The position numbers and the translations under genes are program-made. Shown here piece by piece: positions 8,140-16,782 of a DNA stretch of 64,000 bases. This DNA is from Arthrobacter sp. JZ12 (GTDB lineage Bacteria; Actinomycetota; Actinomycetes; Actinomycetales; Micrococcaceae), in NCBI RefSeq assembly GCF_035189165.1, contig NZ_CP045246.1:2790001-2854000 (forward strand), read 5' to 3'. The stretch's first letter is position 1; the number at the start of each line of letters is the position of its first letter. The notes under the pieces are model-generated. The model searched no databases and was not told where the DNA came from. It saw nothing but the letters and a program-made list of their open reading frames with translations.

Positions 8140-8523
8140 TCAGCTATCGGATGCGCGGTCACCCTTCTCACGATGGCGGGTGGCCGCGTGTTCCACGACC
8201 TCGTTCAGGTCGTCCCTGCTGAGCAGGTCCTTGCGCAGGTGCTTGGTCCGGTAGCCTGCCCGGCCAACCATGTGGGCCGAGACCGGTGCCGTGAGGAGCT
8301 GAAAGATCCAGCAGACAATGAGAACCGGCACCAGCGCCCAGCTACGTAGCTCCACGGCGATCGCCAGCAGGAAAAGCAGCAGCCCCAGCACCTGCGGCTT
8401 GGTTGCCGCGTGCATCCGGCTCAGCAGGTCCGGAAAGCGCAAAAGCCCGACGGCGGCCGCGAGGGACATCAGCGCACCGCCCAGCAGCAGGGCGGCTGTC
8501 AGTCCGTTCAACAGAGCTTCCAT
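8140..8523 (-). CDS. mrpG: Mrp/Mnh Na+/H+ antiporter subunit G
   Basis: Last gene of the Mrp operon; 127 residues with three hydrophobic segments and the MrpG pattern GLLRFPDLLSRMHAATKPQ. The complex exchanges cytoplasmic Na+ for protons at the membrane. The ATG at 8523 follows GTGAGGT and lies seven bases after the mrpF stop; a longer frame to 8562 overlaps mrpF. The C-terminal third is polar and charged. Confidence 0.93.
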   Translation of the reverse strand: MEALLNGLTAALLLGGALMSLAAAVGLLRFPDLLSRMHAATKPQVLGLLLFLLAIAVELRSWALVPVLIVCWIFQLLTAPVSAHMVGRAGYRTKHLRKDLLSRDDLNEVVEHAATRHREKGDRASDS

Positions 8524-8530
8524 GGCGACC

Positions 8531-8803
8531 TCACTTCTTGGCGTCCGTGACGAAGCGGGCAACTGTCACCGAAGCAATGAACCCGATCACCGAGATGGCC
8601 ACCAGTATGGCCAGGTGGTTGGTGTGCCGATTCACCACCATGTCGACGGCGAGGGAGCCGCCCACGATGGCCAGCAGCACGTCCACTGCGAGAACGCGGT
8701 CAAGGATCGACGGCCCCTTCGCCACGCGGTAGATGGTGCAGAGGGCAGCGATCCCGAGGATCACCGCGATGATGCCCGCCGTGACTCCTGTTAGTACGCT
8801 CAT
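8531..8803 (-). CDS. mrpF: Mrp/Mnh Na+/H+ antiporter subunit F
   Basis: 90 residues, three hydrophobic segments, with the MrpF-typical YRVAKGPSILDRVLAVD. Its ATG at 8803 overlaps the mrpE stop (ATGA), showing translational coupling; the longer frame to 8923 is an artefact inside mrpE. Part of the hetero-oligomeric Mrp membrane complex. Confidence 0.93.
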   Translation of the reverse strand: MSVLTGVTAGIIAVILGIAALCTIYRVAKGPSILDRVLAVDVLLAIVGGSLAVDMVVNRHTNHLAILVAISVIGFIASVTVARFVTDAKK

Positions 8804-9402
8804 TCCGCCTCCCTTCCGTTGCTGCTTTCGACTCCGCTGCCCTGGGCGCCCGCGGGGATGCCTTCCCGCTCCGCCTTGAGGAGTGCGAGGTCCTCGCGGG
8901 TGCCCATGATCCGGATGAGCCACTCCTCGGTGCGGAGGACCCCGCGCCGAATATTCGTGGCGTCGTCATCCGTTGCCACATTCAGGCAGTGGAGGTAGAG
9001 CGTGGAGGTGGAACGGTCCACTTCCACCACCAGGGATCCCGGGATGAGGGAGATCGCGTGGCCGGTGGCAGTGACCAGCAGGTCGGACGGGCTGCGGAGC
9101 TTCACCGCGACCACTGCATTCTTGAGCCGGGGCCCGCGGGTGAGCGCCAACCAGAAGACCTGGAGGCTTGCCAACACCAGTTCGTAGAGGAAGCGGCCTG
9201 CGAAGCCCGCCGCGTAGAGGACGTTGAACCGCCCGCTCAGTTCCACGGGCGGGAGGTACAGCAGGTTCGCCACCACAAACGCGATGAGAGCTCCGAAGAG
9301 CAGGTTGCCCGGGCTGAAGTCCTGCCACAGGGCTCCCCAGACCAGCACCAGCCAGATCAGCAGCGGCAGTTCCACCCGGAGTGGGATACGTTGTCTTGTC
9401 AC
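8800..9402 (-). CDS. mrpE: Mrp/Mnh Na+/H+ antiporter subunit E
   Basis: 200 residues starting with GTG at 9402, with GGAGTAG upstream. Two or three membrane segments, then a cytoplasmic domain containing ATGHAISLIPGSLVVEVD, a signature of MrpE. The GTG overlaps the mrpD stop. The C-terminal tail is Glu-rich. It lies in a run of overlapping genes, so expression is probably as one operon. Confidence 0.93.
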   Translation of the reverse strand: MTRQRIPLRVELPLLIWLVLVWGALWQDFSPGNLLFGALIAFVVANLLYLPPVELSGRFNVLYAAGFAGRFLYELVLASLQVFWLALTRGPRLKNAVVAVKLRSPSDLLVTATGHAISLIPGSLVVEVDRSTSTLYLHCLNVATDDDATNIRRGVLRTEEWLIRIMGTREDLALLKAEREGIPAGAQGSGVESSNGREAE

Positions 9403-11042
9403 GGCGCTACTCCTGCCGAAGTAGTTTGGGCCGCCGCCGTCGCGCCCTCGCCGAGGACGGCGTCGATGTAGGGGGTGCGCTCCAGCATCTGCTCGGCTGC
9501 CTGATCACTGAGGGAGAACAGCGGTCCCGCGAAGACGGTGAGCGAAACGCCCAGTGCCACCAGCCCCACCGTTGCCCCCACCATGGTGCGCGGAAGCAGG
9601 TTGACGGGCTTCCGGCCGGCGAAGCGCCCCTCGGTGTGCCCCACAACGCGTCCGGAGGTGCGGATGGCGGAGCCGTCCTCGCGCTGTGCGAGCAGGATGG
9701 GGTCCGGGTGGGTTGCGTCCTCCGGCCTGCGCCAGAAGGCGCGGTTCCAGACCCTCGCTATGACCAGCAGGGTGATCAGGCTGGTCAGCACGCCTCCACC
9801 TACCAGGACGTAGGCCACCGGCGTTGCCAGTTCCACGCCTGCCTGCAGCAGTCCGAGCTTTCCGAGGAAGCCCGAGAACGGCGGTATACCCGCCAGATTC
9901 ATGCCCGGGACGAAGAACAGCATTGCCAGCAGGGGCGAGATCTTCGCCAGTCCGCCGAGCCGGTCCATGTTTGCGGTGCCTCCCCGCCGCTCGATGAGCC
10001 CGGTGACCAGGAACAGGCTGGTCTGCACGATGATGTGGTGGGCAACGTAATAGACGGCGGCAGCCAGGCCGACGACGGTGGACACCGCCAGCCCGAAGAC
10101 CATGTAGCCGATGTGGCTGACAAGGGTGAAGGAGAGCATACGTTTGATGTCCGACTGGGCCAGGGCGCCCAGGATTCCGACGATCATGGTCAGCAGCGCC
10201 ACCACCATCAGCAGCGTGTTGATGCGGTCGCCCGGGAAAAGCAGCGTCTCCACCCGCACCATCGCGTAGACGCCCACCTTGGTGAGCAGGCCCGCGAACA
10301 CCGCGGTGACGGGGGCTGGAGCGGTCGGGTAGGAGTCGGGCAGCCAGAACGACAGCGGGAACACCGCAGCCTTGATCCCGAACGCAACCAGCAGCATCAG
10401 GTGCAGCATCATTTGTGTGGCGTGGTCGATGTCCGCCAGCTTCAGCGACAGGTCAGCCATGTTGATGGTGCCCGTGGCGGCGTAGATCATGCCGATGCTG
10501 ATCAGGAACAGCATCGATGAGACCACGCTTACGACGACGTAGGTCACGCCTGCACGGATTCGCGGCGTGGTGCCGCCAAGGGTCATCAGCACGTAGCTCG
10601 CCGTCAGCAGGATCTCGAAGCCGACGTAGAGGTTGAACAGGTCGCCGGCCAGGAATGCGTTGGAAACCCCGGCCACCAGGATCAGGTAGGTGGGATGGAA
10701 GATGGAGATGGGCCCGTCTTCGTCTCCGTCCGTCATGCCCTGCCCCGTGGCGTAGATGAGCACGGCAAGGCTGACGGCGGAAGACACCACCAGCATCAGC
10801 GCGGAGAACTCGTCCACCACCATGGTGATGCCGAAGGGTGCGGCCCAGTTTCCGACAAACACGGCCGAGGCACCCTCGGTGCTTGCCTCCATCAGCAGCA
10901 GGACTTCGATCAGCAGGGTCACGCTCAACGTGGTGATGCTGACTGCCCGCTGTGACCGGGAATGGCGAATCAGGACGAAGGCCATGGCTGCGCCGAAGAT
11001 CGGCAGCAGGACCGCCAGAGGCGCAAGATGTGCAACGTTCAT
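9399..11042 (-). CDS. mrpD: Mrp/Mnh Na+/H+ antiporter subunit D
   Basis: 547-residue membrane protein related to the NuoL/M/N subunits of complex I, with about fourteen hydrophobic segments. Core motifs include GFEILLTASYVLM, AVFPLSFWLPDSYPTAPAPVTAVFAGLLTKVGVYA and SDIKRMLSFTLVSHIGYM (each within residues about 120-330). The ATG at 11042 overlaps the mrpC stop. A much longer open frame reaching 11531 runs through mrpC in the wrong frame and is ignored. Confidence 0.95.
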   Translation of the reverse strand: MNVAHLAPLAVLLPIFGAAMAFVLIRHSRSQRAVSITTLSVTLLIEVLLLMEASTEGASAVFVGNWAAPFGITMVVDEFSALMLVVSSAVSLAVLIYATGQGMTDGDEDGPISIFHPTYLILVAGVSNAFLAGDLFNLYVGFEILLTASYVLMTLGGTTPRIRAGVTYVVVSVVSSMLFLISIGMIYAATGTINMADLSLKLADIDHATQMMLHLMLLVAFGIKAAVFPLSFWLPDSYPTAPAPVTAVFAGLLTKVGVYAMVRVETLLFPGDRINTLLMVVALLTMIVGILGALAQSDIKRMLSFTLVSHIGYMVFGLAVSTVVGLAAAVYYVAHHIIVQTSLFLVTGLIERRGGTANMDRLGGLAKISPLLAMLFFVPGMNLAGIPPFSGFLGKLGLLQAGVELATPVAYVLVGGGVLTSLITLLVIARVWNRAFWRRPEDATHPDPILLAQREDGSAIRTSGRVVGHTEGRFAGRKPVNLLPRTMVGATVGLVALGVSLTVFAGPLFSLSDQAAEQMLERTPYIDAVLGEGATAAAQTTSAGVAP

Positions 11043-11524
11043 CAGTCCCGACCTCCCTTCGACGTGATGCCCAGGCCCTGCGAACCGGGAGCTTCCTCTG
11101 CTTCTTCCTGTGGTGTGAATTCGGTGGTCTCGATAGGAATCTCTGCGTCGTCCTCTGCATCGAAGCTGCTCTGCGACGCCACCCGCCGGTCTTCGATGTC
11201 GTCCTGCACCTCGTCCTGGCGGCCGAGGACCCAGGAGCGATAGATGATGCCGAGCATGAAGGCGGTAACGGCGAATGAGATCACGATCGACGTCAGGATC
11301 AGGGCTTGCGGCAGCGGATCGTTGTATTCCTCGGCAGGAATAACCGACGCGTAGAGCGGAGCCCTTCCGGCAAAACCACCCGATGCCAGCAGCAGCATGT
11401 TGGCTCCGTTGGCCAACAGGATCAGGCCCAGCAGAACTCGGGTCAGGCTGCGTTCCAGCAGCAGGTAGATGCCGGCCGCGAAGAGTGCGCCCATGATGAC
11501 GATCAGCGTGATGTTGACGCTCAT
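11042..11524 (-). CDS. mrpC: Mrp/Mnh Na+/H+ antiporter subunit C, with acidic tail
   Basis: NuoK-like subunit of 160 residues with three hydrophobic segments and the motif LGLILLANGANMLLL. The segment after about residue 105 is a long acidic tail rich in Glu, Asp and Gln that is not part of the conserved core, making the protein longer than a typical MrpC of about 110-125 residues. It overlaps mrpA upstream and mrpD downstream by ATGA junctions. Confidence 0.93.
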   Translation of the reverse strand: MSVNITLIVIMGALFAAGIYLLLERSLTRVLLGLILLANGANMLLLASGGFAGRAPLYASVIPAEEYNDPLPQALILTSIVISFAVTAFMLGIIYRSWVLGRQDEVQDDIEDRRVASQSSFDAEDDAEIPIETTEFTPQEEAEEAPGSQGLGITSKGGRD

Positions 11525-14517
11525 CGGACAACCTCTTCTTCCGGTTCCGGGGCTTCGTCGATCATCGGGATGTTTGCGGCGGCGGAACCGTCCGTGCCAT
11601 TGCCCGCACTGCGTTCATCGATCTCGGAGCCGAGGCTGCGGAGCACATCGAGCACCAGGCCCACGACCACCAGGTACACGCCGATGTCGAACATGGTGGA
11701 GGTTACGAACTTGATGTCGCCGAACACCGGCCAGGTGAACTCGATGATGGCGCTCTGGAACACCTCGCCGCCGAGGAAGACCGGGACGATCGCAGTCAGG
11801 GACGCCAGGGCGAGCCCCCCGCCCAGCAGGAGCCCGGCGCTGATCGGCGTGGCTTCGGCTAGCTCGAAACGTCCGCCCGCAAGATAGCGGATGGTGAGTG
11901 CCAGGCCTGCCAGCAGCCCTCCCGCGAAACCGCCGCCGGGCAGGTTGTGTCCCGCGAGAAGGAGGTAGATGGAGAAGACGATGATCGAGTGGAACAGCAG
12001 CCTGGTGACAACCTCGAAGATGATGGAACGCCGTTCGGGCGCCAGTGTGCGGCCCGCTACCAGCCACGCGTCCCGCGCGGAGGTGGCGAACTTCTTCGCC
12101 AGGGCAAGGGCCGCTGCCTCGCGGCCGTACTCGTTCATCGGTTCCCGGTAGCGGTCCACGCTGCCGCTCTTGACGCCGTCGGCACGTACGCGGGCATCGC
12201 CGCGTCCACGGATGAAGATCAGGCTGGCCACGCCGGTGGCGGCGATGGCGAGGACGCTGATCTCACCGAAGGTGTCCCACGCGCGGATGTCCACAAGGGT
12301 GACGTTGACAATGTTCGCCCCGCCGCCGTCGTTGTAGGCGAGCTCCGGGAAGCCCAGCGAAATGGGTTCCGCGACGCGGGAGGCCATCGCCGACATCGCG
12401 ATCGCCGCCATCACCGCGCCGAAGGACAGGCCCAGCACCGCGCGCAGCAGCCGGTACTTCCGCCCGGGCTCGCGTTGCCAGAGGCGCGCGGGCAGCGAGC
12501 GCAGCGCCAGCACGAACGCGACCATCACGATCGTCTCGACGAGCAGTTGTGTCAGCGCCAGGTCGGGCGCGCCCTGCAGCGCGAAGATCAGCGCGATTCC
12601 GTATCCGGTAAGCCCCACCATGATGACGGCCATGAAGCGCTTGTTGGCGCGCAGCGCGCTGATGGCGGCCAGGATGATCACGACGCCGGCAATGAGCTGG
12701 GCGGGAGAGTCGGCCAGGTGCCACCTGTCAGGGGTGGGCGCGTCAAAGAGGACCAGCGCCGTCAGCGGCGTGATGATCGCCATGGACAGAATGACGAACA
12801 GGTAGAACACCAGCGAGCCTCGCTGGGTTCGTCCGGTGAGCCAGACGGCGACGTCGTCAAGCACGCCGATGGTCTTCCGGTAGGTCTGCTCCGCTTCAAG
12901 GCCGGAGTCGAGGCGGGTCTGCAGCTGTTCGAACCGCTCCCGCAGGAGGAAGAGCGCGACACCGCCGGCGATGGACAGCAGGGACAGGAACAGCGCGGGC
13001 GTGACGCCGTGCCAGAGCAGCAGGTGGGGAGCTTTCTCCTCCTGCGGGAACAGTGCAAGGTGCGGCTGGATCACGGCGTCCAGCGGCCCCGGCAGCAGGC
13101 CGAAGACCACGGATGCGACGGCCAGGAGGGCCGGCGCCAGCAGGAAGGTTGGCGCCTCCCGCTCGAACGGAGTGGGCTGTCCTGACTTGCGGGCGAAGCC
13201 GCCCCAGATGAAGCGGGCGCTGTAGGCGAAGGTCAGCATGGAGCCGAGCACGATGCCCACCAGTACGACGACGCCAAGCACGCCTTCTTCGGCATGGTGG
13301 ACGAAGGCTTCGAGAACGGATTCCTTGGCCAGGAACCCGAACAGCGGCGGGACGCCGGCCATCGAAGCGGCAGCGAGCACGGCAACTGTTGCCAGCGCAG
13401 GCGCGGACCGTCCCACCCCGGACAGTTTCCGGATGTCACGGGTACCAGACTGGTGATCGATGATGCCAATCACCAGGAAGAGAGTGGCTTTGAAGAACCC
13501 GTGGGCCATCAGCAGGCCCAGTCCGGCGAGCGCAGCCTCCTGCCCGCCGAGTCCAACCACCATGGTGAGGAACCCGAGCTGGCTGACCGTTCCATAGGCG
13601 AGCAGCAGCTTCAGGTCGTGCTCCCTCAGCGCGTTCCAGCCGCCAAGGAGCATGGTGGCCAGACCGAAGCCAAGAACGATCGGCGCCCACAGCGGATGCT
13701 CGTAGAATCCGGGGGCGAAACGCGCCACAAGGTAGATGCCTGCCTTCACCATGGCTGCGGCGTGCAGGTAGGCGCTCACCGGCGTCGGCGCAGCCATGGC
13801 GCCGGGCAGCCAGAAGTGGAAGGGAACCAGTGCGGATTTGGAAAGGGCGCCGATCAGGATCAGCACCAGCGCGGTGCCGACCACCGGGCCGGTAAGCGTG
13901 CCTGCCTGCGCGAGGATTTCCGAGAGCCGGTAGGTCCCGGCAGTCTGCCCGAGGAGGATCAGTCCCACCAGCATCGCCAGGCCGCCGAGGGTTGTGATGA
14001 TGAGCGCCTGCAGGGCGGCGCGCCGTGCGGAAAGACGGTGGCGGGAGTACCCGATCAAGAGGTAGGAAAGAACCGTTGTCAGTTCCCAGAAGATGAAGAG
14101 CAGAATCAGGTCATCAGCGATGACGAGGCCGAACATAGCACCGGCGAAGGCCAGAAGCTGGGCGCCGAAGGGGCCGATGTTCGGATCGTCCTGCTTGAAG
14201 TAGCGCGCGCAGTAGAAGAGCACGAGCGATCCCACGCCCAGGACGAGGATGCTGAGCACAGCGGAAAGCGCGTCCATTCGGAAGGCGAGCTCCAGCTGCA
14301 GCTCGGGAATCCAGGGAACAACGACGGACGGCGGCGCATTCGGTTCGCCCACGGCTGTTTGGTCGGCATCCAGGTAGCCGCGGAACGTGAGGAGGAGCCA
14401 GACGAACCCGGCGGCCGGAACAGCGGCCAGCAGATAGAAGACCGATCGGCCGAACCTGCGGAACATCGGTGGCGCTATTGTGGCCACCGCGAAAAGGGCG
14501 ATGAGCACAATTAGCAC
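11521..14517 (-). CDS. mrpA: Mrp/Mnh Na+/H+ antiporter subunit A fused to subunit B
   Basis: 998-residue membrane protein. The N-terminal two-thirds is NuoL-like MrpA (FIFWELTTVLSYLLIGYSRHR; SALVPFHFWLPGAMAAPTPVSAYLHAAAMVKAG). The last 200 residues hold the MrpB part (RLLFHSIIVFSIYLLLAGHNLPGGGFAGGLLAG region). Fusion of A and B explains the absence of a separate mrpB. The GTG at 14517 has AGGAGAT just ahead. First gene of the A/B-C-D-E-F-G operon; the complex exports Na+ in exchange for H+ and supports pH and salt tolerance. A polar C-terminal tail ends with PEPEEEVVR. Confidence 0.95.
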   Translation of the reverse strand: MLIVLIALFAVATIAPPMFRRFGRSVFYLLAAVPAAGFVWLLLTFRGYLDADQTAVGEPNAPPSVVVPWIPELQLELAFRMDALSAVLSILVLGVGSLVLFYCARYFKQDDPNIGPFGAQLLAFAGAMFGLVIADDLILLFIFWELTTVLSYLLIGYSRHRLSARRAALQALIITTLGGLAMLVGLILLGQTAGTYRLSEILAQAGTLTGPVVGTALVLILIGALSKSALVPFHFWLPGAMAAPTPVSAYLHAAAMVKAGIYLVARFAPGFYEHPLWAPIVLGFGLATMLLGGWNALREHDLKLLLAYGTVSQLGFLTMVVGLGGQEAALAGLGLLMAHGFFKATLFLVIGIIDHQSGTRDIRKLSGVGRSAPALATVAVLAAASMAGVPPLFGFLAKESVLEAFVHHAEEGVLGVVVLVGIVLGSMLTFAYSARFIWGGFARKSGQPTPFEREAPTFLLAPALLAVASVVFGLLPGPLDAVIQPHLALFPQEEKAPHLLLWHGVTPALFLSLLSIAGGVALFLLRERFEQLQTRLDSGLEAEQTYRKTIGVLDDVAVWLTGRTQRGSLVFYLFVILSMAIITPLTALVLFDAPTPDRWHLADSPAQLIAGVVIILAAISALRANKRFMAVIMVGLTGYGIALIFALQGAPDLALTQLLVETIVMVAFVLALRSLPARLWQREPGRKYRLLRAVLGLSFGAVMAAIAMSAMASRVAEPISLGFPELAYNDGGGANIVNVTLVDIRAWDTFGEISVLAIAATGVASLIFIRGRGDARVRADGVKSGSVDRYREPMNEYGREAAALALAKKFATSARDAWLVAGRTLAPERRSIIFEVVTRLLFHSIIVFSIYLLLAGHNLPGGGFAGGLLAGLALTIRYLAGGRFELAEATPISAGLLLGGGLALASLTAIVPVFLGGEVFQSAIIEFTWPVFGDIKFVTSTMFDIGVYLVVVGLVLDVLRSLGSEIDERSAGNGTDGSAAANIPMIDEAPEPEEEVVR

Positions 14518-14694
14518 GATGATCTCCTGATCTCTCTAGGCGAGACGGTCAGCTGACGGTCAAGGGCGTAAGTACATTCTATCGGAGGCATACTCGGGCC
14601 CTCCCGTATTCAGCGACGGGCCTAATGCCGGCCGACGCGGAATAAACCGTTGTCCTGAACTTGTTGTTATTCGGCACCGGATAGCATGCACCCT

Positions 14695-16044
14695 ATGAGC
14701 ACCCAATCCCCCGCTGCCTCCGGGCGCCTTCTGTCCCGCCCAGTGCTCGCCTGGGCTTCCTGGGACTGGGGTTCCGCAGCATTCAACGCCGTGATGACCA
14801 CCTTTGTGTTCACGGTCTACCTCACCTCTGAGACCTTCGGCGGAGAAGCCTACGCGTCAGAGGTGCTCGGTTGGGGGCTGGCGGCCGCCGGGCTGCTCAT
14901 CGCCGTCCTGGCGCCGGTGACGGGGCAGCGCTCGGATGTCGGAGGCCGCCGGAAGCTCTGGCTCGGCATCAACAGCCTTGCCGTTGCGGTGCTCACAGCG
15001 CTCTGCTTCTTCGTCTTCCCCCGTCCCGAGCTGCTCATCCTTGGCGTAGCCCTGATCGCTGCCGCCAACATCTTCTTCGAGTTCGCCGGTGTGAACTACA
15101 ACGCGATGCTTGCGCAGATTTCGACGCCGGCCAGCATCGGCCGGATCAGCGGCTTCGGCTGGGCGATGGGATACGTGGGCGGTATCGTGGCGCTCGTCAT
15201 TGTGCTGGTGGCCTTCGTCCAGCCCGTGGCCGAGTGGTTCGGATCGAGCACCGAAGACGCGTTGAACATCCGGCTGGTCGCCGTGTTCTCCGCACTATGG
15301 TTCCTGGCCTTCGCGCTTCCGGTGATGTTCGCGGTGCCCGAGGTGCCCCGGCAGCGAAACGCCGACCGGCTGGGTTTCCTCGCGTCCTACGCCCTGCTGT
15401 TCCGGCGGATCAAGGCGATCTACCGCACCAGTCCGCACACCATCTTCTTCCTGCTGGCCAGCGCCATCTTCCGCGACGGGCTGGCCGCGGTCTTCACGTT
15501 CGGCGGCGTGATCGCCGCCGGTACCTTCGGCTTCGAGCTCAGCGAGGTGATCCTGTTCGCGATCGTCGGCAATGTGGTCGCCGCAATCGGCGCAGTGATC
15601 GGCGGCTTCTTCGACGACCGGGTGGGGCCCAAGCGCGTGATCATCGTGTCCCTTATCGGACTGCTTGTGGCAGGCACCATGGTGCTGGTGCTGGGGTCGT
15701 CCACGTACCGGTTCTTCGGCACTACCTGGACCGGTGACACCACGTTCTGGGTGTTCGGCCTCCTCCTGACGCTGTTCGTGGGGCCGGCACAGGCATCGTC
15801 CCGCGCCTACCTGGCCCGCCTCGCCCCAGAGGGTGAGGAAGGAGAGATGTTCGGGCTGTACGCGACAACCGGACGCGCAGTCAGTTTCCTTGCACCGGCG
15901 CTGTTCTCGCTCTTCATCGGCGTCTTCGGCGAACAGCGGTTCGGCATTCTCGGGATCCTCGCTGTACTGCTGGCCGGCCTGCTGGTGCTGCTGCCGGTCC
16001 GGCCGCCCGCAAAGGTGGCTCCCGCCGTCGTACCCGCGCCGTAG
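14695..16044 (+). CDS. MFS transporter, UMF1/Atg22-like
   Basis: 449-residue membrane protein with about twelve hydrophobic segments. The start ASWDWGSAAFNAVMTTFVFT and later FGWAMGYVGG resemble the UMF1 (BtlA/Atg22-like) branch of the major facilitator superfamily; substrate unknown. The ATG at 14695 has no Shine-Dalgarno but follows a TAGCAT hexamer by seven bases, suggesting a leaderless transcript; an ATG at 14686 overlaps that hexamer. Diverges from the Mrp operon. Confidence 0.8.
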   Translation: MSTQSPAASGRLLSRPVLAWASWDWGSAAFNAVMTTFVFTVYLTSETFGGEAYASEVLGWGLAAAGLLIAVLAPVTGQRSDVGGRRKLWLGINSLAVAVLTALCFFVFPRPELLILGVALIAAANIFFEFAGVNYNAMLAQISTPASIGRISGFGWAMGYVGGIVALVIVLVAFVQPVAEWFGSSTEDALNIRLVAVFSALWFLAFALPVMFAVPEVPRQRNADRLGFLASYALLFRRIKAIYRTSPHTIFFLLASAIFRDGLAAVFTFGGVIAAGTFGFELSEVILFAIVGNVVAAIGAVIGGFFDDRVGPKRVIIVSLIGLLVAGTMVLVLGSSTYRFFGTTWTGDTTFWVFGLLLTLFVGPAQASSRAYLARLAPEGEEGEMFGLYATTGRAVSFLAPALFSLFIGVFGEQRFGILGILAVLLAGLLVLLPVRPPAKVAPAVVPAP

Positions 16045-16081
16045 GCGTCGCGTGACGTACTGAACCAGGCGCACTCACACA

Positions 16082-16098
16082 GCGCGGACAGTCCGCGC
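16082..16098. terminator. Short perfect GC hairpin between MFS gene and dcd
   Basis: The palindrome gcgcggacagtccgcgc has 8-bp arms around one base and sits just past the dcd stop codon on the minus strand, and 37 bases after the MFS stop on the plus strand. No T-tract, so terminator function is tentative. Confidence 0.4.
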
Positions 16099-16101
16099 AG
16101 G

Positions 16102-16695
16102 CTATCCCGCGGAGCCCTCGCTGATCCGTGTGCGGTGGAAATTGAGGTGGCTGCGCGACGCCGTCGGGCCGCGCTGGCCCTGGTAGCGGTTGCCGTACCG
16201 GCCCGAGCCGTAGGAGTGCTCAGCCGGGGACGTGAGCTTGAAGAAGCAGAGCTGGCCGATCTTGGAGCCCGGCCACAGCTTGATCGGCAGCGTGGCCATG
16301 TTGGACAGCTCCAGCGTCACGTGGCCGGAGAAACCCGGATCAATAAAGCCGGCGGTCGAGTGCGTGAGCAGGCCCAGACGCCCAAGCGAAGACTTGCCTT
16401 CGAGCCGGGCGGCGATGTCGTCCGGCAGCGTGACCATTTCGTAGGTGGAGCCGAGTACGAACTCCCCGGGGTGGAGGATGAACGGCTCCTCCGGTGCCAC
16501 TTCCACCAGCCGCGTCAGGTCCGGCTGGTTTTCGGCCGGGTCAATGTGGGCGTACTTGTGGTTGTCGAACAGGCGGAAGAAGCGGTCGATGCGCACATCC
16601 ACGCTCGAGGGCTGAACCATCCCGGGATCGTAGGGGTCCAGGGTGATGCGCTCAGCGTCGATTTCGGCTCGGATGTCGCGGTCGGAGATCAGCAC
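16102..16695 (-). CDS. dcd: dCTP deaminase
   Basis: 197-residue cytosolic enzyme that deaminates dCTP to dUTP (or, in bifunctional forms, on to dUMP) for dTTP synthesis. Family blocks are clear: [12 protein letters not shown] at the start, [43 protein letters not shown] with the catalytic Glu region, and the C-terminal [16 protein letters not shown]. Starts with GTG at 16695; no Shine-Dalgarno, but TATTTT lies six bases upstream, compatible with leaderless translation. Lies downstream of tryptophan dioxygenase on the same strand. Confidence 0.95.
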   Translation of the reverse strand: MLISDRDIRAEIDAERITLDPYDPGMVQPSSVDVRIDRFFRLFDNHKYAHIDPAENQPDLTRLVEVAPEEPFILHPGEFVLGSTYEMVTLPDDIAARLEGKSSLGRLGLLTHSTAGFIDPGFSGHVTLELSNMATLPIKLWPGSKIGQLCFFKLTSPAEHSYGSGRYGNRYQGQRGPTASRSHLNFHRTRISEGSAG

Positions 16696-16738
16696 CGTCT
16701 AAAAATACCGTACGGGCAGTGGCGCTTCCCTATTGATT

Positions 16739-16782
16739 GCTCATCGACCGATCATCGGCCGCTCATCGGCCGCTCATCGACC
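16739..16782 (-). repeat. 11-bp tandem repeat anchored on the tryptophan dioxygenase stop codon
   Basis: Four contiguous 11-base units on the minus strand: GGTCGATGAGC, GGCCGATGAGC, GGCCGATGATC, GGTCGATGAGC. The first contains the gene's own TGA (16776-16774). Each unit carries a TGA, and because 11 is not a multiple of three the four stops fall in all three frames. Confidence 0.9.

Noticed and set aside
9399-11531. A single 710-residue minus-strand protein covering mrpC and mrpD
   Set aside because: The first part is low-complexity Arg/His-rich translation of mrpC in a wrong frame; the true mrpD starts at 11042.
13294-14514. Long plus-strand frame opposite mrpA
   Set aside because: Composition is typical of an antisense shadow in GC-rich DNA (Glu/Gln/Gly/His-rich, no domain) and it has no ribosome site.
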